The notes beneath the pieces are model-generated. The model searched no databases. It was given only the letters and a program-made list of their open reading frames with translations, and was not told where the DNA came from. The position numbers and the translations under genes are program-made. A stretch of DNA of 64,000 nucleotides from Dictyobacter aurantiacus (GTDB lineage Bacteria > Chloroflexota > Ktedonobacteria > Ktedonobacterales > Ktedonobacteraceae): assembly GCF_003967515.1 (NCBI RefSeq), contig NZ_BIFQ01000002.1, forward strand, positions 1,798,001 through 1,862,000. Direction: 5' to 3'. Shown here one piece after another: positions 1-9,295 of this stretch (the stretch's first letter is position 1; every line of letters starts with the position of its first letter).

Positions 1-43
1 AGCCTGCCCCGCTTTTGTAGAGCCTACAAAAGCGGGGCAGGCT
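1..43. terminator. Strong perfect hairpin
   Basis: A perfect inverted repeat has two 20-base arms (1-20 and 24-43) and a 3-base loop. No T-tract follows on the plus strand, and the minus-strand continuation lies outside the window, so terminator function is only likely. From 44 to 254 I see no supportable gene; a short GC-rich open stretch on the plus strand ending near 231 could be the tail of a decayed gene. Confidence 0.6.
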
Positions 44-254
44 CACAAGATCACGAGTAATCTCTGTGATCGGTTTCCCCGACGTGTTGGCCAGTCGAAC
101 CCTTCCAGTTTACATTCTTTCGTAAAGGTTCTTTGGGCTTTCGGCGTGCTGGACGCCTGCGTGCTCACATCGATAACGACGACCTACGCGACCTGGCGCG
201 CCGCTATACGGGATGGCTGGGATGAAGCCGTGGACAGCGTTGCCCGTAGCGTGC

Positions 255-1184
255 TCACGGCGCGTACGTTTGGCTGAAGATTTGTGCATGTTGATGATCT
301 TTGTCACGATTGTAGGATAGGTGTTCTCGGATGTAGGATGGAGTGACCCCGAGAACGTGTCGCATATGACGAGTTAAATGGCTTTGATCATAAAATCCTA
401 CTGTCGTGGCTATCTCAGCGATAGAAAGTCGGGTTGACTTGAGCAGGTGTTGGGCACGTTCGAGACGGCGTTGCACGATATAGGTGTGTGGAGAGAGTCC
501 GGTTGTTTGGCGAAATAGACTTGAGAAGTGGGATGCACTCAGGCCTACTTCAGCTGAGAGTTCGGCGAGTCCCAGATCATCGGAGAGCCGATCCTCAATG
601 ATAGACGTGATTTTTCGTAACAGGTGTGGCGGCAAGCCTTTTGTGATCTCTGGTGGATCGTGAGGGGTGCTCGTGTATTTATGAATCAGATGAGCCACTA
701 ACGCTGTGGTGAGGCCCTCAATGTAGAAACGTCCCGATGGCCCTCCTTCAAGGAGTTCTGTTAACATGGCTGAGCTGATGTGTTGAATGCGCGTATCCTG
801 CACACTAAAATGGTCCAGTAGCTCGATATGCTGCTGATTGTAATCATCTGAGACCATTTGAAGCAAAGCGGGGGTGAGTAAAACATGCATATGTTCAGCG
901 CCATCTGTATGGCGCCATATGCTTTCAGTCCCGGCAGGCACGATTTGTAAATTCCCACGAGCCATGGTGTGATGAAGTATCCGCCCGTTTCGTACTTGCT
1001 CAATCTGGATGGGCGACCCCTGGTGCAGGCAAATCATGTGAGATGATGAACCCGGAAAGACATATTCTCCGCCAGCATGATAGCGTTGTTCAATTACAAT
1101 GTTTTTCCATGCCAGAGACTCGCTGGAGCGAAGTATTCCCTGCTGAGAATGGGCTTGAGTAGAACCGGTGATCTTTCTTTCCAT
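255..1184 (-). CDS. AraC family transcriptional regulator
   Basis: The 309-residue protein has an N-terminal cupin-like sensing part (about residues 25-150) and a C-terminal AraC double helix-turn-helix (about 190-290). The second helix-turn-helix carries the typical IAEIATTVGFYDQSHLTRHM pattern, followed by the family's GVTPSYIRE ending. The ATG at 1184 is preceded by an AAGGAGG-type ribosome site about 9 bases upstream. The gene is divergent from the SDR at 1658 across about 470 bases, so it may control that gene. The effector cannot be read from the sequence. Length and domain order are normal for the family. Confidence 0.9.
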   Translation of the reverse strand: MERKITGSTQAHSQQGILRSSESLAWKNIVIEQRYHAGGEYVFPGSSSHMICLHQGSPIQIEQVRNGRILHHTMARGNLQIVPAGTESIWRHTDGAEHMHVLLTPALLQMVSDDYNQQHIELLDHFSVQDTRIQHISSAMLTELLEGGPSGRFYIEGLTTALVAHLIHKYTSTPHDPPEITKGLPPHLLRKITSIIEDRLSDDLGLAELSAEVGLSASHFSSLFRQTTGLSPHTYIVQRRLERAQHLLKSTRLSIAEIATTVGFYDQSHLTRHMRHVLGVTPSYIREHLSYNRDKDHQHAQIFSQTYAP

Positions 1185-1657
1185 CGCCTCTATCCTCCTT
1201 TTTAAGGATACCTATCATTCTGTAAATTATATCAGAGAAGCGATACGATTCGGGGCCACTGCCGGATAGCTTGTTGGAGTCGCCTATGCCGATCGGGTCG
1301 GGGATGATGCAGTGGTCTCGCATGATACATATATGGGACTATTATAATGTAATGGATTTCCAATTTTTCGCACAAGCGGCGCGCCAGGGCAGGAGCGAAG
1401 GCTTCATACAGCGAAGCGGTCGTGTGCGTATTCAGAGCACGCTGAGACCGCTATGGTGTGAGTTCCATTGCCACAAAGATCGTCAAAATATCCAAACTGA
1501 CAATAAGAATGTCCAAGATTTGCCCCACCGATCTCCTCTATACTCTACACATGTAATGGATGTGTAATCGAGGAAGCAGAGAAAACCGATGACATACGGT
1601 CCCTGCTTCGCGATAAGGAAATTACCTCTTGATAAGATTCTTCTAGGAGATACTAGA
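1185..1657. promoter_or_regulatory. Divergent regulator/SDR intergenic region
   Basis: This 473-base spacer separates the AraC gene from the SDR and holds no convincing gene. Just before 1570 there is a TATACT-like hexamer (about 1549) that could serve the SDR. The SDR ribosome site (CTAGGAGA, near 1644-1651) lies at its end. No clear operator palindrome was found. Confidence 0.35.
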
Positions 1658-2401
1658 ATGAGTACACCTCAGGTCAACAAAGTCGCTCTTGTCACTGGAG
1701 CATCACGCGGAATCGGTCAGGCCATCGCAGAAGCGTTGGCTGCCAACGGAGTGAACGTTGTCATCAATTATGCTCACAACAAAGGTTTTGCTGATGAGAT
1801 CGTGCATCGTATTCGGCAAAACGGCGGTCAGGCTCTGGCTGTGCAGGCAGATGTCAGTCACATTGCAGACCTGCAAGCTTTGTTCCAGGCCACCATTGAA
1901 CAATTTGGACGCCTTGATATTGTCGTCAACAATGCCGGGATTATGACGACCAGGCCTCTTGAACAGATCACGGAACAGGATTTCGATCGGGAGTTTGCTA
2001 TCAATGTGAAAGGAACCTATTTTGCCTGCCAATTGGCAGCCAGGTACCTCCAGGCAGGTGGCCGTATTATTAACTTCTCCTCCTCTGTCCTTGGGCAAAT
2101 GATTCCTACCTACAGTCTCTATGCGGGCACCAAAGGCGCCGTTGAACAAATCACTCGGCAGCTTGCTAAGGAGTTGGGCTCCAAAAACATTACGATCAAT
2201 GCAATCGCCCCTGGACCGGTGAACACGGACCTGTTTTCCGCTGATAAATCAGAAGCGCAAATTGAGACGTTCAAGCGGTTGATTGCCTTTGGTCGTCTTG
2301 GTGAACCGGAAGATATTGCCAGAGCGGTGCTGTTTCTGGCAAGCGAGGAAGCTGAATGGATCACTGGACAGGTCCTGCGTGCGAACGGCGGTTTCATTTA
2401 G
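1658..2401 (+). CDS. Short-chain dehydrogenase/reductase (SDR)
   Basis: The 247-residue classical SDR has the cofactor motif TGASRGIG near residue 14, NNAG near 90, a catalytic Ser in NFSSSV, and YAGTK (Tyr-x-x-x-Lys) near 153. The C-terminal GQVLRANGGF end is typical of FabG-like enzymes. It should reduce or oxidise a carbonyl/alcohol with NAD(P)H; the substrate is unknown. I chose the ATG at 1658 because AGGAG sits 7 bases upstream and the Rossmann strand starts soon after. A more upstream in-frame start at 1589 lacks a ribosome site. It is divergent from the AraC gene at 255-1184. Confidence 0.9.
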   Translation: MSTPQVNKVALVTGASRGIGQAIAEALAANGVNVVINYAHNKGFADEIVHRIRQNGGQALAVQADVSHIADLQALFQATIEQFGRLDIVVNNAGIMTTRPLEQITEQDFDREFAINVKGTYFACQLAARYLQAGGRIINFSSSVLGQMIPTYSLYAGTKGAVEQITRQLAKELGSKNITINAIAPGPVNTDLFSADKSEAQIETFKRLIAFGRLGEPEDIARAVLFLASEEAEWITGQVLRANGGFI

Positions 2402-2411
2402 AGCGTGTTGG

Positions 2412-2434
2412 CAGGTACAGGTCAACCGTACCTG
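2412..2434 (+). terminator. Hairpin after the SDR gene
   Basis: CAGGTAC and GTACCTG form a 7-base stem with a 9-base loop just downstream of the SDR stop. There is no run of T, so it is either a weak terminator or a processing hairpin. Confidence 0.4.
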
Positions 2435-2559
2435 TCAGGCCCTCATCCTACTTGGAGAATACTATACCCCTACCAATTCATTTGAGAACACCATCAACAA
2501 ACATCAGGAGATACCGTTACTAAAATCTACTATTAAGTGCTGTTATCCTTAACTTTTGT

Positions 2560-2745
2560 TTGCCTTAGCCACAGAATCGAAGCATGATGGGTGTGGCATA
2601 CGACGAACGGAGCTTCACGGATACTTTCCACCCATTGCAGTAGATTCGTCCTGAGTGCATCAGGTGGTCCCGAAGGACCAGCGGCGGTAACCGTAGCGCC
2701 GCCCACATTCCCATGTAGGAAACGGGTTGAACCGACGGATTCGTG
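2560..2745 (-). other. Structured block of unknown origin
   Basis: The stretch holds several short hairpins, including GGTCCCGAAGGACC and a GGCGG/CCGCC stem. Both minus-strand frames are open but their translations look unlike a known family. The neighbouring regulator loses its family sequence exactly where this block begins, so it is probably the end of a mobile element or a decayed insertion. The identity is not established. Confidence 0.3.
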
Positions 2746-3888
2746 ATGACCAGGTGTTTTACCCGTCCGGTGGTGTGCTTTGATGTCGCGCTCACGTTGG
2801 GCAAGCAGTTTCAGATAATAGGCGAGATATCTCTGCTGGACCGCCTCTGTCTGGCCAGCCGCCTCCAGGTGTTCTGCGCCGTACTGTCGCAGCAGTTCAT
2901 GAACCTCGTAGCGCCCCATCGTATTCCTGCGCACCAGCGATTGGTCGATCAGTCTGGCCAGCGTCGAAAGCTCTGCACCTGCCACGCGTTCTGCGGCCTC
3001 GCGCGTTCATCCACCGCGAAAAACGGAGAGCTTCTGGAACACTTCGCGGTCCGTTTCAGATAGCAATTGCCAGGAGGAAGCGAACACGGAACGCATACTG
3101 CGGTGGCGTTCTGGCAGGTTGTGCGCACGGGTTGCCAGCAGATCCAGATTGCGTTGGATTTCCTGGGCAATGTCCGTCGGACGCAGCGTCCTCAGCCAGC
3201 CAGCCGCCAGTTCAAGCGCGAGCGGCATCCCCTCGACCAATCGGCAGATGTCTCTCACTCCCTGCTCGTCTTCAGACAGAACGAAATCACGACGTAACCG
3301 GCGTGCGCGCTCCACAAACAATTGCACGGCACTATATTCCTCTGCTGCACGCTCTTCTGCGTGGGCTGCAGGATAGGTGAGACCCGTGATCGGCCTGCCC
3401 CATTCTTCCTGGAGATTGAGCACTTCACGGGAGGTCGCGAGGATTTTCCAGGAGGTTGTGGCTGCCAGCATGTCAGCGATGAGATCGACCCCTTCCAGCA
3501 GATGCTCCACATTATCCAGCACCAGCAGCACCTGTTGCGCGTGTTTTTCCTGCAGATACGCAAAGAATTGTTCACGTGGACTGCGGCTCTCCTGCTGAAA
3601 ACAAAATGGAGTGGCTTTGGCAATGGCTGGCAGGAGATCATCGCTGCGGGAGAGCTGCGTGAGCGACACCCAGAAGATGCCATCAGGGAAGAACGCCTGA
3701 TGATGAGAAGCAATTTCCATCGCCAGGCGGGTTTTGCCGATGCCTCCGGGACCAGTGAGCGTCAATAAGCGGCAGGATGGATCGGCAAGCAGAGCGCCGA
3801 TCTCCTCCATGTCCTGTGATCGACCAAGAAAAGGGGTGAGTGCTGGTGCGGCATTGTGCATGTTCTGGAAGGCTCGCGTTTTTCCCAT
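2746..3888 (-). pseudogene. NB-ARC/AfsR-type ATPase regulator, interrupted by TGA
   Basis: The reading frame begins at 3888 and shows an NB-ARC ATPase: P-loop TGPGGIGKTRLA (about residue 46), a Walker B-like LLVLDNVEHLL, and a GMPLALELAAGWL motif. At 3007-3009 an in-frame TGA interrupts it after SVFRGG. The same frame then continues with TREAAERVAGAELS and a winged-helix segment (GRYEVHELLRQYGAEHL), as intact relatives do. A single TGG-to-TGA change would explain the break. After about 2750 the expected TPR-rich C-terminal part is missing. Relatives are regulators that bind ATP through this domain. No N-terminal DNA-binding domain is visible. Most likely a dead gene. Confidence 0.75.
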
Positions 3889-4238
3889 AGGGACAGTATA
3901 TCAAAAAGCAGAACAGCAAGACAAGCAGCTTGATCCGCGCGGAATCGGCCCATGAGACCATATCTCTCAGCCGTTGGATAGCCTCCGTACGGAAAAGTGA
4001 TGCACAAATGCGAACGTCTGTGTTCATCTCAGACGCCAATTCTTCCCTTGCCGAGTCATTTTTTGCTCCTTGTCTCATTTGGGACACATCTGCCCGATTG
4101 AACCTTGTTTCCGTCTACCCGTCCGACTACACTTGAAATCAGACGGAATCACTCATTTGAGATATTCTGTCTCAACCTACGCAACTTGTCAATACGCTCT
4201 CTTCTCACAAGAGGGGGGGTCTGAAAGGAGCACCATCT
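3889..4238. other. Intergenic region, no gene seen
   Basis: This 350-base spacer lies between the start of the broken NB-ARC gene (minus) and the methyltransferase gene (plus). It probably carries divergent promoters. Apart from the methyltransferase ribosome site (AAAGGAG near 4226) I could not assign elements. Confidence 0.4.
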
Positions 4239-4928
4239 ATGCACTCGTCCCCGCATCATCACCCCAGCTCGGCTGACTCGGCATCAGCGAAAGAAACGAA
4301 AGGGCTGGTTATCAACTCTGGCTGGCGTTATGACCTGGGGGAATGGTTTCACAATACCTTTTCCTTCCAGAGAACGTTTCAGAAGCTCAGGCGGAGGACT
4401 ATCAGCCTGGCACAATTGCAACCCGGAGAGCAGGTGCTGGACGTGGGCTGTGGTACAGGAACCCTGGCGATAGAGGTTGCCCGTCGCGTCGGCCGTACAG
4501 GTCGCGTCACAGGCATTGATCCAGGAGAACAACAGATAGTCCGTGCTCGTGCGAAAGCAGGGCGACGCAACCTCTCCGTCGAGTTCCTGGTGGGGGCTAT
4601 TGAGCGGCTCCCCTTCCCGGATCAGAGCTTTGATGTGGTGTTTTCGACCTTGATGATGCATCATCTACCGATGCCGCTCAAGCGTCAGGGACTGGCCCAA
4701 ATTGCTCGTGTGCTCAAACCTGGGGGGCGGTTGGTGATCGCTGACTTCAAGCACAAACAAGATCGAGCGAGCCTGGCGGCGAATTTCCATGCCGGAGGAA
4801 GTCGCCTCCAAGATCTGGAGGCTCTTCTCAAGGAGGCCGGTTTCGACCAGCTGGCGACGGAAGAGATGTCGCCCTCAAGCTTCTCTTCGTTTCCGGGAGC
4901 AAGCATCGTCCGCGCATACAAATGCTGA
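4239..4928 (+). CDS. Class I SAM-dependent methyltransferase
   Basis: The 229-residue protein has the classic motif I VLDVGCGTGTLAIEVA (about residue 67), an acidic IDPGEQQI strand end, SFDVVFSTLMMHHL (motif IV region), and VLKPGGRLVIADF (motif VI region). It should transfer a methyl group from S-adenosylmethionine to a small molecule, as UbiE/Methyltransf_11 proteins do; the substrate is unknown. AAGGAG lies about 9 bases before the ATG. The hydrolase and P450 follow on the same strand, which suggests but does not prove shared secondary metabolism. Confidence 0.88.
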   Translation: MHSSPHHHPSSADSASAKETKGLVINSGWRYDLGEWFHNTFSFQRTFQKLRRRTISLAQLQPGEQVLDVGCGTGTLAIEVARRVGRTGRVTGIDPGEQQIVRARAKAGRRNLSVEFLVGAIERLPFPDQSFDVVFSTLMMHHLPMPLKRQGLAQIARVLKPGGRLVIADFKHKQDRASLAANFHAGGSRLQDLEALLKEAGFDQLATEEMSPSSFSSFPGASIVRAYKC

Positions 4929-5010
4929 GATGCACGCATTTCCACATGCGGTTGCGGTGCCTGTGTGCATATTGACAACATGTCTCATGAATAGACGCGA
5001 GGAGACTATG

Positions 5011-5396
5011 ATGAGTAAACGGTATGATGTTGTACCGGAAGTACCAGGTGGCGCGGTGGCGCAAAACTGGTAGTTACCTCCGGCGCGGTCTTTCTCTTGC
5101 TCGTTCACACACAGTTTATTGACCTGCTGGCAGACCTCGCGGCAAAAGCGACTATCCTGAATGCCTATCCCTATGGGATACAAATCAAACTGGTCGCCAC
5201 CTCTGGAGCCACGCTGGTGGTATTGATCATGCTCACAGGACTGGCCATATACAAGCCGCGAGGTATGACCTCTTATGGGCAGGGGAAGCAGAATGAACGG
5301 AGGAAAGGGATCACCACTGAAGAGAGCGCAACTGACCAGGGACAAAAGACAGGACAGGAACGCACAGACAGCTCCGTTCATTCAACGCTCGCATAG
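5011..5396 (+). pseudogene. Small membrane protein with a frameshift
   Basis: A good ribosome site (GAGGAG) precedes the ATG at 5011, but this frame stops at TAG 5071-5073 after 20 residues. A neighbouring frame is open from about 5060 to 5396 and continues with two likely membrane helices (VTSGAVFLLLVHTQFIDLL and VATSGATLVVLIMLTGLAIY), then a hydrophilic tail. One inserted or lost base near 5060 would join them. Family not recognised. An internal TTG at 5097 could allow some translation of the second half. Confidence 0.5.
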
Positions 5397-5419
5397 TAAG
5401 TAAGAAAGAAGGGAAGTCA

Positions 5420-6229
5420 ATGAGTACTCTCAACGTTCCAGGGGCGCAGTTATTGTACGAAGTGAGCGGCTCCGGGTCCCTCCTGATCTTGATTCCGGGA
5501 GCGAGTGGTACGGGAGAGTCTTTCCGTCCGCTCATCCATCACTTGACCTCACAGTACCAGGTGGTGATCTATGATCGCCGTGGTTTTTCGCGGAGCAAGC
5601 TTGATGGAACTCAAGATTACGATCATCGACTCGCGGTCGATGCCGATGATGTCCTGCGTTTGATCAAGCACCTGAGCGACAAACCGGCGATGGTCTTTGG
5701 CAGTAGTTCAGGAGCCATTGTCGCGCTTGAAGTCCTCACGCGGCATCCTGAGTGGGTCCAGACGCTGGTAGCCCATGAGCCGCCAGTCGTGAAGCTGTTG
5801 GATGATGCAGCACAATGGCTCGCCTTTTTTGACGGAGTCTACGACACCTACCGCACTGAGGAGATTCCCAAAGCCATGTATCAGTTCAATCAGGGGATAC
5901 TCGGAAGCATCGATCTGCAGGTAATGGAGAAGGTGAGGCGTGAACATGCCAGTGCGTCTATGGTTTCCAATACCAGGTATTGGATGGAATACGAGTTGCG
6001 TCAGTATCCACGCGTTGAGCTTGATCTCGCGAAGCTTGCTGCGCACGCTGAGCAGATCGTCCTCGCTGGCGGACATGACTCCAAGCACCAGATGACATAT
6101 CGACCGAACCAGGTATTGGCAGAACAGCTCGATCTCACTGTTGTCGATTTTCCCGGTGGACATCTCGGCTTTCGGTCTTCCCCTGCCGAGTTTGCACAGG
6201 TACTCATACATGTTCTCAAAGACGTTTAA
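5420..6229 (+). CDS. Alpha/beta hydrolase
   Basis: The 269-residue alpha/beta-hydrolase has an oxyanion-hole strand LLILIPGASGTGESF near residue 20, a nucleophile elbow GSSSG with Ser at about residue 96, and a C-terminal GGHLGF that supplies the catalytic His. It should cleave an ester, amide or similar bond; the substrate is not evident. The ribosome site GAAGGGAAG sits before the ATG at 5420. A second, decayed copy of its 3' end lies downstream at 6382-6498, so the locus once held a tandem duplicate. The P450 follows on the same strand. Confidence 0.88.
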   Translation: MSTLNVPGAQLLYEVSGSGSLLILIPGASGTGESFRPLIHHLTSQYQVVIYDRRGFSRSKLDGTQDYDHRLAVDADDVLRLIKHLSDKPAMVFGSSSGAIVALEVLTRHPEWVQTLVAHEPPVVKLLDDAAQWLAFFDGVYDTYRTEEIPKAMYQFNQGILGSIDLQVMEKVRREHASASMVSNTRYWMEYELRQYPRVELDLAKLAAHAEQIVLAGGHDSKHQMTYRPNQVLAEQLDLTVVDFPGGHLGFRSSPAEFAQVLIHVLKDV

Positions 6230-6381
6230 TATCAGAATACGTGTAAAAAATCATATTGTTAGAGAAGTAAAAATAAAGCAGGAAATAAAAATAAAAGCAG
6301 GTAAAAGTAGCACTCAGATAATGAGAGCCATGAGCAGATTTGGCTCTCAGGACCAGTTGCCCTCCCTCTGAGCCGAGCCGG

Positions 6382-6498
6382 GTGCTGGTCAGGGAACTGG
6401 ATAGGAACGTTGTCCAGCTCTCTGGCGGACATTTCAGCTTCCTATTCTACCCGTCCTTGTTCGCACAGGCGCTCATGGAGGTGCTCAAAGACACCTGA
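6382..6498 (+). pseudogene. Remnant 3' end of a second alpha/beta hydrolase
   Basis: Translated in frame, this stretch gives 38 residues ending in a stop. They parallel the C-terminus of the hydrolase at 5420-6229: VLVRELDRNVVQLSGGHFSF here against VLAEQLDLTVVDFPGGHLGF there, and FAQALMEVLKDT against FAQVLIHVLKDV. The divergence shows an old tandem paralogue rather than a recent copy. The 150 bases before it are AT-rich with short AAAATAAA-type repeats and hold no gene. Confidence 0.75.
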
Positions 6499-6542
6499 GT
6501 GCCTGAGTTATCCGTCCCTTTTGTCTTTAAGGAGAACAACAC

Positions 6543-7946
6543 ATGTTTCCATCGATAGTGACACCACAACCGACAACGTCTCGCGCTTCGCAAGCGAAGG
6601 GGATTAAGCACCCCCCCGGACCGCCGTGGCCGACAGCACTCTGGAATACCATCAAATTTGGACAAGATCCTCTTTCATTTGCGCGAGAACTACGCGAGCG
6701 CTACGGAGATGTCGTGACGCTGCAGACAATGATGGGTCCCTGGACCCTGGTCTTTCATCCCGATGGGGTACGCCACGTCGTGCAGGAGAATCACCAAAAT
6801 TACCGCAAGGGAGGGCCTTCCGATCAAGTGCTCAGGGTAACACTGGGCAATGGACTGCTCACTAACAATGGAGAATCCTGGCTCACGCAACGTCGCTTGA
6901 TCCAACCAGCCTTTCATCGCAGTCGCATCGCGGGCTTTGGCCAATTGATGACCGAAGGGGCGACGGCCTGGCTTGAGGAAACGCAACTGGACGCGTCAGA
7001 TCCTCTTGATGTGTTTCAACAGATGAGTGGTCTGACCTTGACCATCGTATGTAAAGCGCTCTTTGGCGCAGACATGCTCCCCTACAAGCAGCGGGTGTTT
7101 GAGGCGCTGGGCACCGCCATTCGACTGGAAGCACAAGCCTTTTACATGCCAGGGTTGCTCTCCCTGCCGACCCCTCAGCGTCATGACCTGTACAAAGCGA
7201 GAGACGCCCTCTACGCCGTTGTTGATGAGTTGATCGCTGGACGAAAGGCCAGAGCGACAGGGAGTGAGAACGATCTCCTTACCATGCTCCTCGAAGCGCG
7301 GGATGCAGAGACGGGCCTTGGCATGAACGACCTGCAATTACGCGATGAGGTCATCACCCTCATGGTCGCCGGTCATGAGACCACGTCCGGCGCGCTCACC
7401 TGGACCCTTCTGCTGCTTTCACAGCACCCGGAGATAGACGCCAGGCTCCGAGAGGCGTACACTCGCGTCCTGAGCGGACGTGCGGTGACGATAGAGGATC
7501 TGCCCCAGCTCACGTTTGGACGGATGGTGCTGGAGGAGTCCATGCGTCTCTATCCACCCGCATGGGTCTTTGGTCGTCAGGCGCTCGCTGAGGATGAAAT
7601 TGGTGGCTATCGCATTGCCAAAGGGGCGTTTGTCCTGCTGTTTCCGGCAGTGACCCACCGACATCCTGACTTCTGGGAACAGCCTGATGTCTTCGATCCG
7701 GAGCGCTTTGCGCCGGAGCGGGCCACCGGGCGCCATCGCTTCGCCTACATTCCCTTTGGGGGTGGCCCGCGCGGCTGTATTGGCAATCAGTTTGCTCTCA
7801 CAGAAGCGCAGCTCATCCTGGCCACAATCCTGCCTCGATATCAGTTTCGCCTCCTACCAGGGGCAAAAGTGATCCCGGAGCCACTGATCACGTTGCGACC
7901 ACGAGGCGGCCTGCGGATGACGGCCCATCGACAGGATGAGCTATAA
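6543..7946 (+). CDS. Cytochrome P450
   Basis: The 467-residue monooxygenase has the I-helix oxygen-binding motif AGHETT (residues 276-281), the K-helix ExxR in EESMRLYPP, the PERF segment (DPERFAPER), and the heme loop FGGGPRGCIGNQ with the heme-ligand Cys at 412. It looks like the CYP102-heme-domain/CYP4-like group of soluble bacterial P450s that hydroxylate fatty acids, terpenes or similar compounds. It needs separate redox partners, and none is encoded nearby. AAGGAG lies about 8 bases before the ATG. There is no N-terminal membrane helix, so it should be cytosolic. Confidence 0.93.
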   Translation: MFPSIVTPQPTTSRASQAKGIKHPPGPPWPTALWNTIKFGQDPLSFARELRERYGDVVTLQTMMGPWTLVFHPDGVRHVVQENHQNYRKGGPSDQVLRVTLGNGLLTNNGESWLTQRRLIQPAFHRSRIAGFGQLMTEGATAWLEETQLDASDPLDVFQQMSGLTLTIVCKALFGADMLPYKQRVFEALGTAIRLEAQAFYMPGLLSLPTPQRHDLYKARDALYAVVDELIAGRKARATGSENDLLTMLLEARDAETGLGMNDLQLRDEVITLMVAGHETTSGALTWTLLLLSQHPEIDARLREAYTRVLSGRAVTIEDLPQLTFGRMVLEESMRLYPPAWVFGRQALAEDEIGGYRIAKGAFVLLFPAVTHRHPDFWEQPDVFDPERFAPERATGRHRFAYIPFGGGPRGCIGNQFALTEAQLILATILPRYQFRLLPGAKVIPEPLITLRPRGGLRMTAHRQDEL

Positions 7947-7986
7947 ACGGGGCATCTTTTGAAAGAAACAAGCGTGTGTCCCTGAT

Positions 7987-8005
7987 AACACGCTCAAAGC
8001 GTGTT
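7987..8005 (+). terminator. Hairpin after the P450 gene
   Basis: AACACGCT and AGCGTGTT form a perfect 8-base stem with a CAA loop, 40 bases after the P450 stop. No T-run follows, so it is a candidate terminator only. Confidence 0.45.
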
Positions 8006-8094
8006 CTCGTCGTAGCACTTCCCCGCAGAGGAGAAAGAAGGCCATAACCGATCTTTTTTAACGATCTTCATTGATTTTTGAATCGCCATAAACG

Positions 8095-8104
8095 CGAACG
8101 TTCG
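8095..8104. promoter_or_regulatory. Short palindrome upstream of the DJ-1/PfpI gene
   Basis: CGAACGTTCG is a perfect palindrome, with AAAC and GTTT flanking it nearly symmetrically, 26 bases before the start codon. The position suits a repressor site, but this is only inferred. Confidence 0.3.
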
Positions 8105-8130
8105 TAGTTTAAGCATAGGAGAGACATTTG

Positions 8131-8775
8131 ATGAAGCAACAATGGACCGTAGGGATTCTGCTATTTGATCATGTGGATCTGACGGATGTAGCTGGTCCCT
8201 ATGAAGTTTTTCATAGTGCAGGATATACCATAAGTGATCTCCAAAAAGGTCTGTTGGGTCAGGATACTTCTGAGAATCACCCTTTTGTCGTCAGAACCGT
8301 TTCCCAGGCAGGCATACCTCTCCAAGCCAGTAATGGGCTTCGTCTTCAGCCCGATTATTCGTTTGAACAGGCTCCAGCTTTTGATATCGTGGTCGTCCCT
8401 GGTGCCAATCTTGGCGTCATTGCCCACGTCATTGCCCAGGATGAGGTCATGCGTTGGATCGCGCGCGCTTCCTCCCAGAGCCAACTTATGACCTCAGTTT
8501 GTACGGGGGCCTTTTTCCTTGCCCAGGCAGGGCTCCTCAATGGGAAGCGAGCTACTACCCATTGGGCTGCACTCGATCTGTTTGAGCAACAGTTTTCTCA
8601 GATCCAGGTCCAACGCACAGGAAAGTTTGTCGATGAGGGGACCATTATTACCTCAGCTGGAGTAACATCAGGTTTCAATATGGCTTTGCATGTGGTCGAG
8701 CGCCTCTTAGGGGAACAGATGGCTCAGGCAATCGCGAAGGGCATTGATTTCCAAACGTCTTTAGCACGCGGATGA
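8131..8775 (+). CDS. DJ-1/PfpI family protein
   Basis: This 214-residue protein has the glutamine-amidotransferase-like DJ-1/PfpI fold. It begins with a WTVGILLFDHVDLTDVAGPY strand typical of the isonitrile-hydratase/GATase1-AraC sensor subgroup. The nucleophile elbow is SVCTGAFFLAQAG, with the reactive Cys near residue 128, followed by ATTHW. There is no DNA-binding domain, so it is probably an enzyme (for example isonitrile hydratase-like) rather than a regulator. AGGAG lies before ATG 8131; a TTG one codon earlier is less likely. A 10-base palindrome CGAACGTTCG at 8095-8104 sits just upstream and may be an operator. Confidence 0.85.
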   Translation: MKQQWTVGILLFDHVDLTDVAGPYEVFHSAGYTISDLQKGLLGQDTSENHPFVVRTVSQAGIPLQASNGLRLQPDYSFEQAPAFDIVVVPGANLGVIAHVIAQDEVMRWIARASSQSQLMTSVCTGAFFLAQAGLLNGKRATTHWAALDLFEQQFSQIQVQRTGKFVDEGTIITSAGVTSGFNMALHVVERLLGEQMAQAIAKGIDFQTSLARG

Positions 8776-8850
8776 GTCGAGTAGAAGGATTCAAAGGACA
8801 GCGTTCCTTTCAACCCGGCGGTCAGCCGCCTGGGGGAACAAAAAGCGATC

Positions 8851-9174
8851 CCGCTGGGCTGCGTCGGTTTTTTCGTTTCCGCAGTAGGCTTGTGTACGGC
8901 CACCTTGCTGTGGCTCATCACCAGGACAGGTCCCGAACCGAGGGCTGGTCGCCTGCTGGGCTGGTTCCGGGAGACGTTTAGTCTGGCCTTAATTTTTGGT
9001 TTCGTCCTGGGAGGCCTTGTCTTCAATGCAGTAGATCCATGGGCGGTCTATGCAGCAAGCGCCGATTTGACAGTCCTTGCCCTGATGCTGAGCATCGGGT
9101 TGCAATGCCTCCCACTGGAGAGGGTGGAGAAGTCCCGGTTCATCATGCCCGGTATTGCGCAGTTTCAGAAATAA
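8851..9174 (+). pseudogene. C-terminal fragment of a membrane protein
   Basis: One frame is open from about 8851 to the stop at 9174 and encodes two or three hydrophobic helices (GCVGFFVSAVGLCTATLLWL, LALIFGFVLGGLVFNAV, DLTVLALMLSIGLQCL). No start with a ribosome site is seen, and the sequence before 8850 is unrelated and hairpin-rich, so this is the tail of a larger protein. It faintly resembles YoaK/DUF1275-type membrane proteins, but I cannot assign it. Confidence 0.45.
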
Positions 9175-9201
9175 GAGGTTTGAGCATGAACCGCCTGAAA
9201 A

Positions 9202-9224
9202 ACAACACTCGTGTTGTGTTTTCG
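9202..9224 (+). terminator. Intrinsic terminator-like hairpin
   Basis: ACAACAC and GTGTTGT form a stem with a 2-base loop followed by a short T-run (GTTTTCG). It lies just after the membrane-protein fragment. Confidence 0.5.
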
Positions 9225-9295
9225 ACGTTTTAAAACACGACTAACTGTTAAGCGGAACAGAGCTCTTCCCGCTTATTCCTGGAAAGGAGATAGCT

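Noticed and set aside
110..307. Short minus-strand frame beginning at GTG 307
   Set aside because: No ribosome site and no family features; GC-rich stretch open by chance on both strands.
1271..1567. 98-codon plus-strand frame in the AraC/SDR spacer
   Set aside because: Composition and translation look non-coding and it lies in a regulatory spacer.
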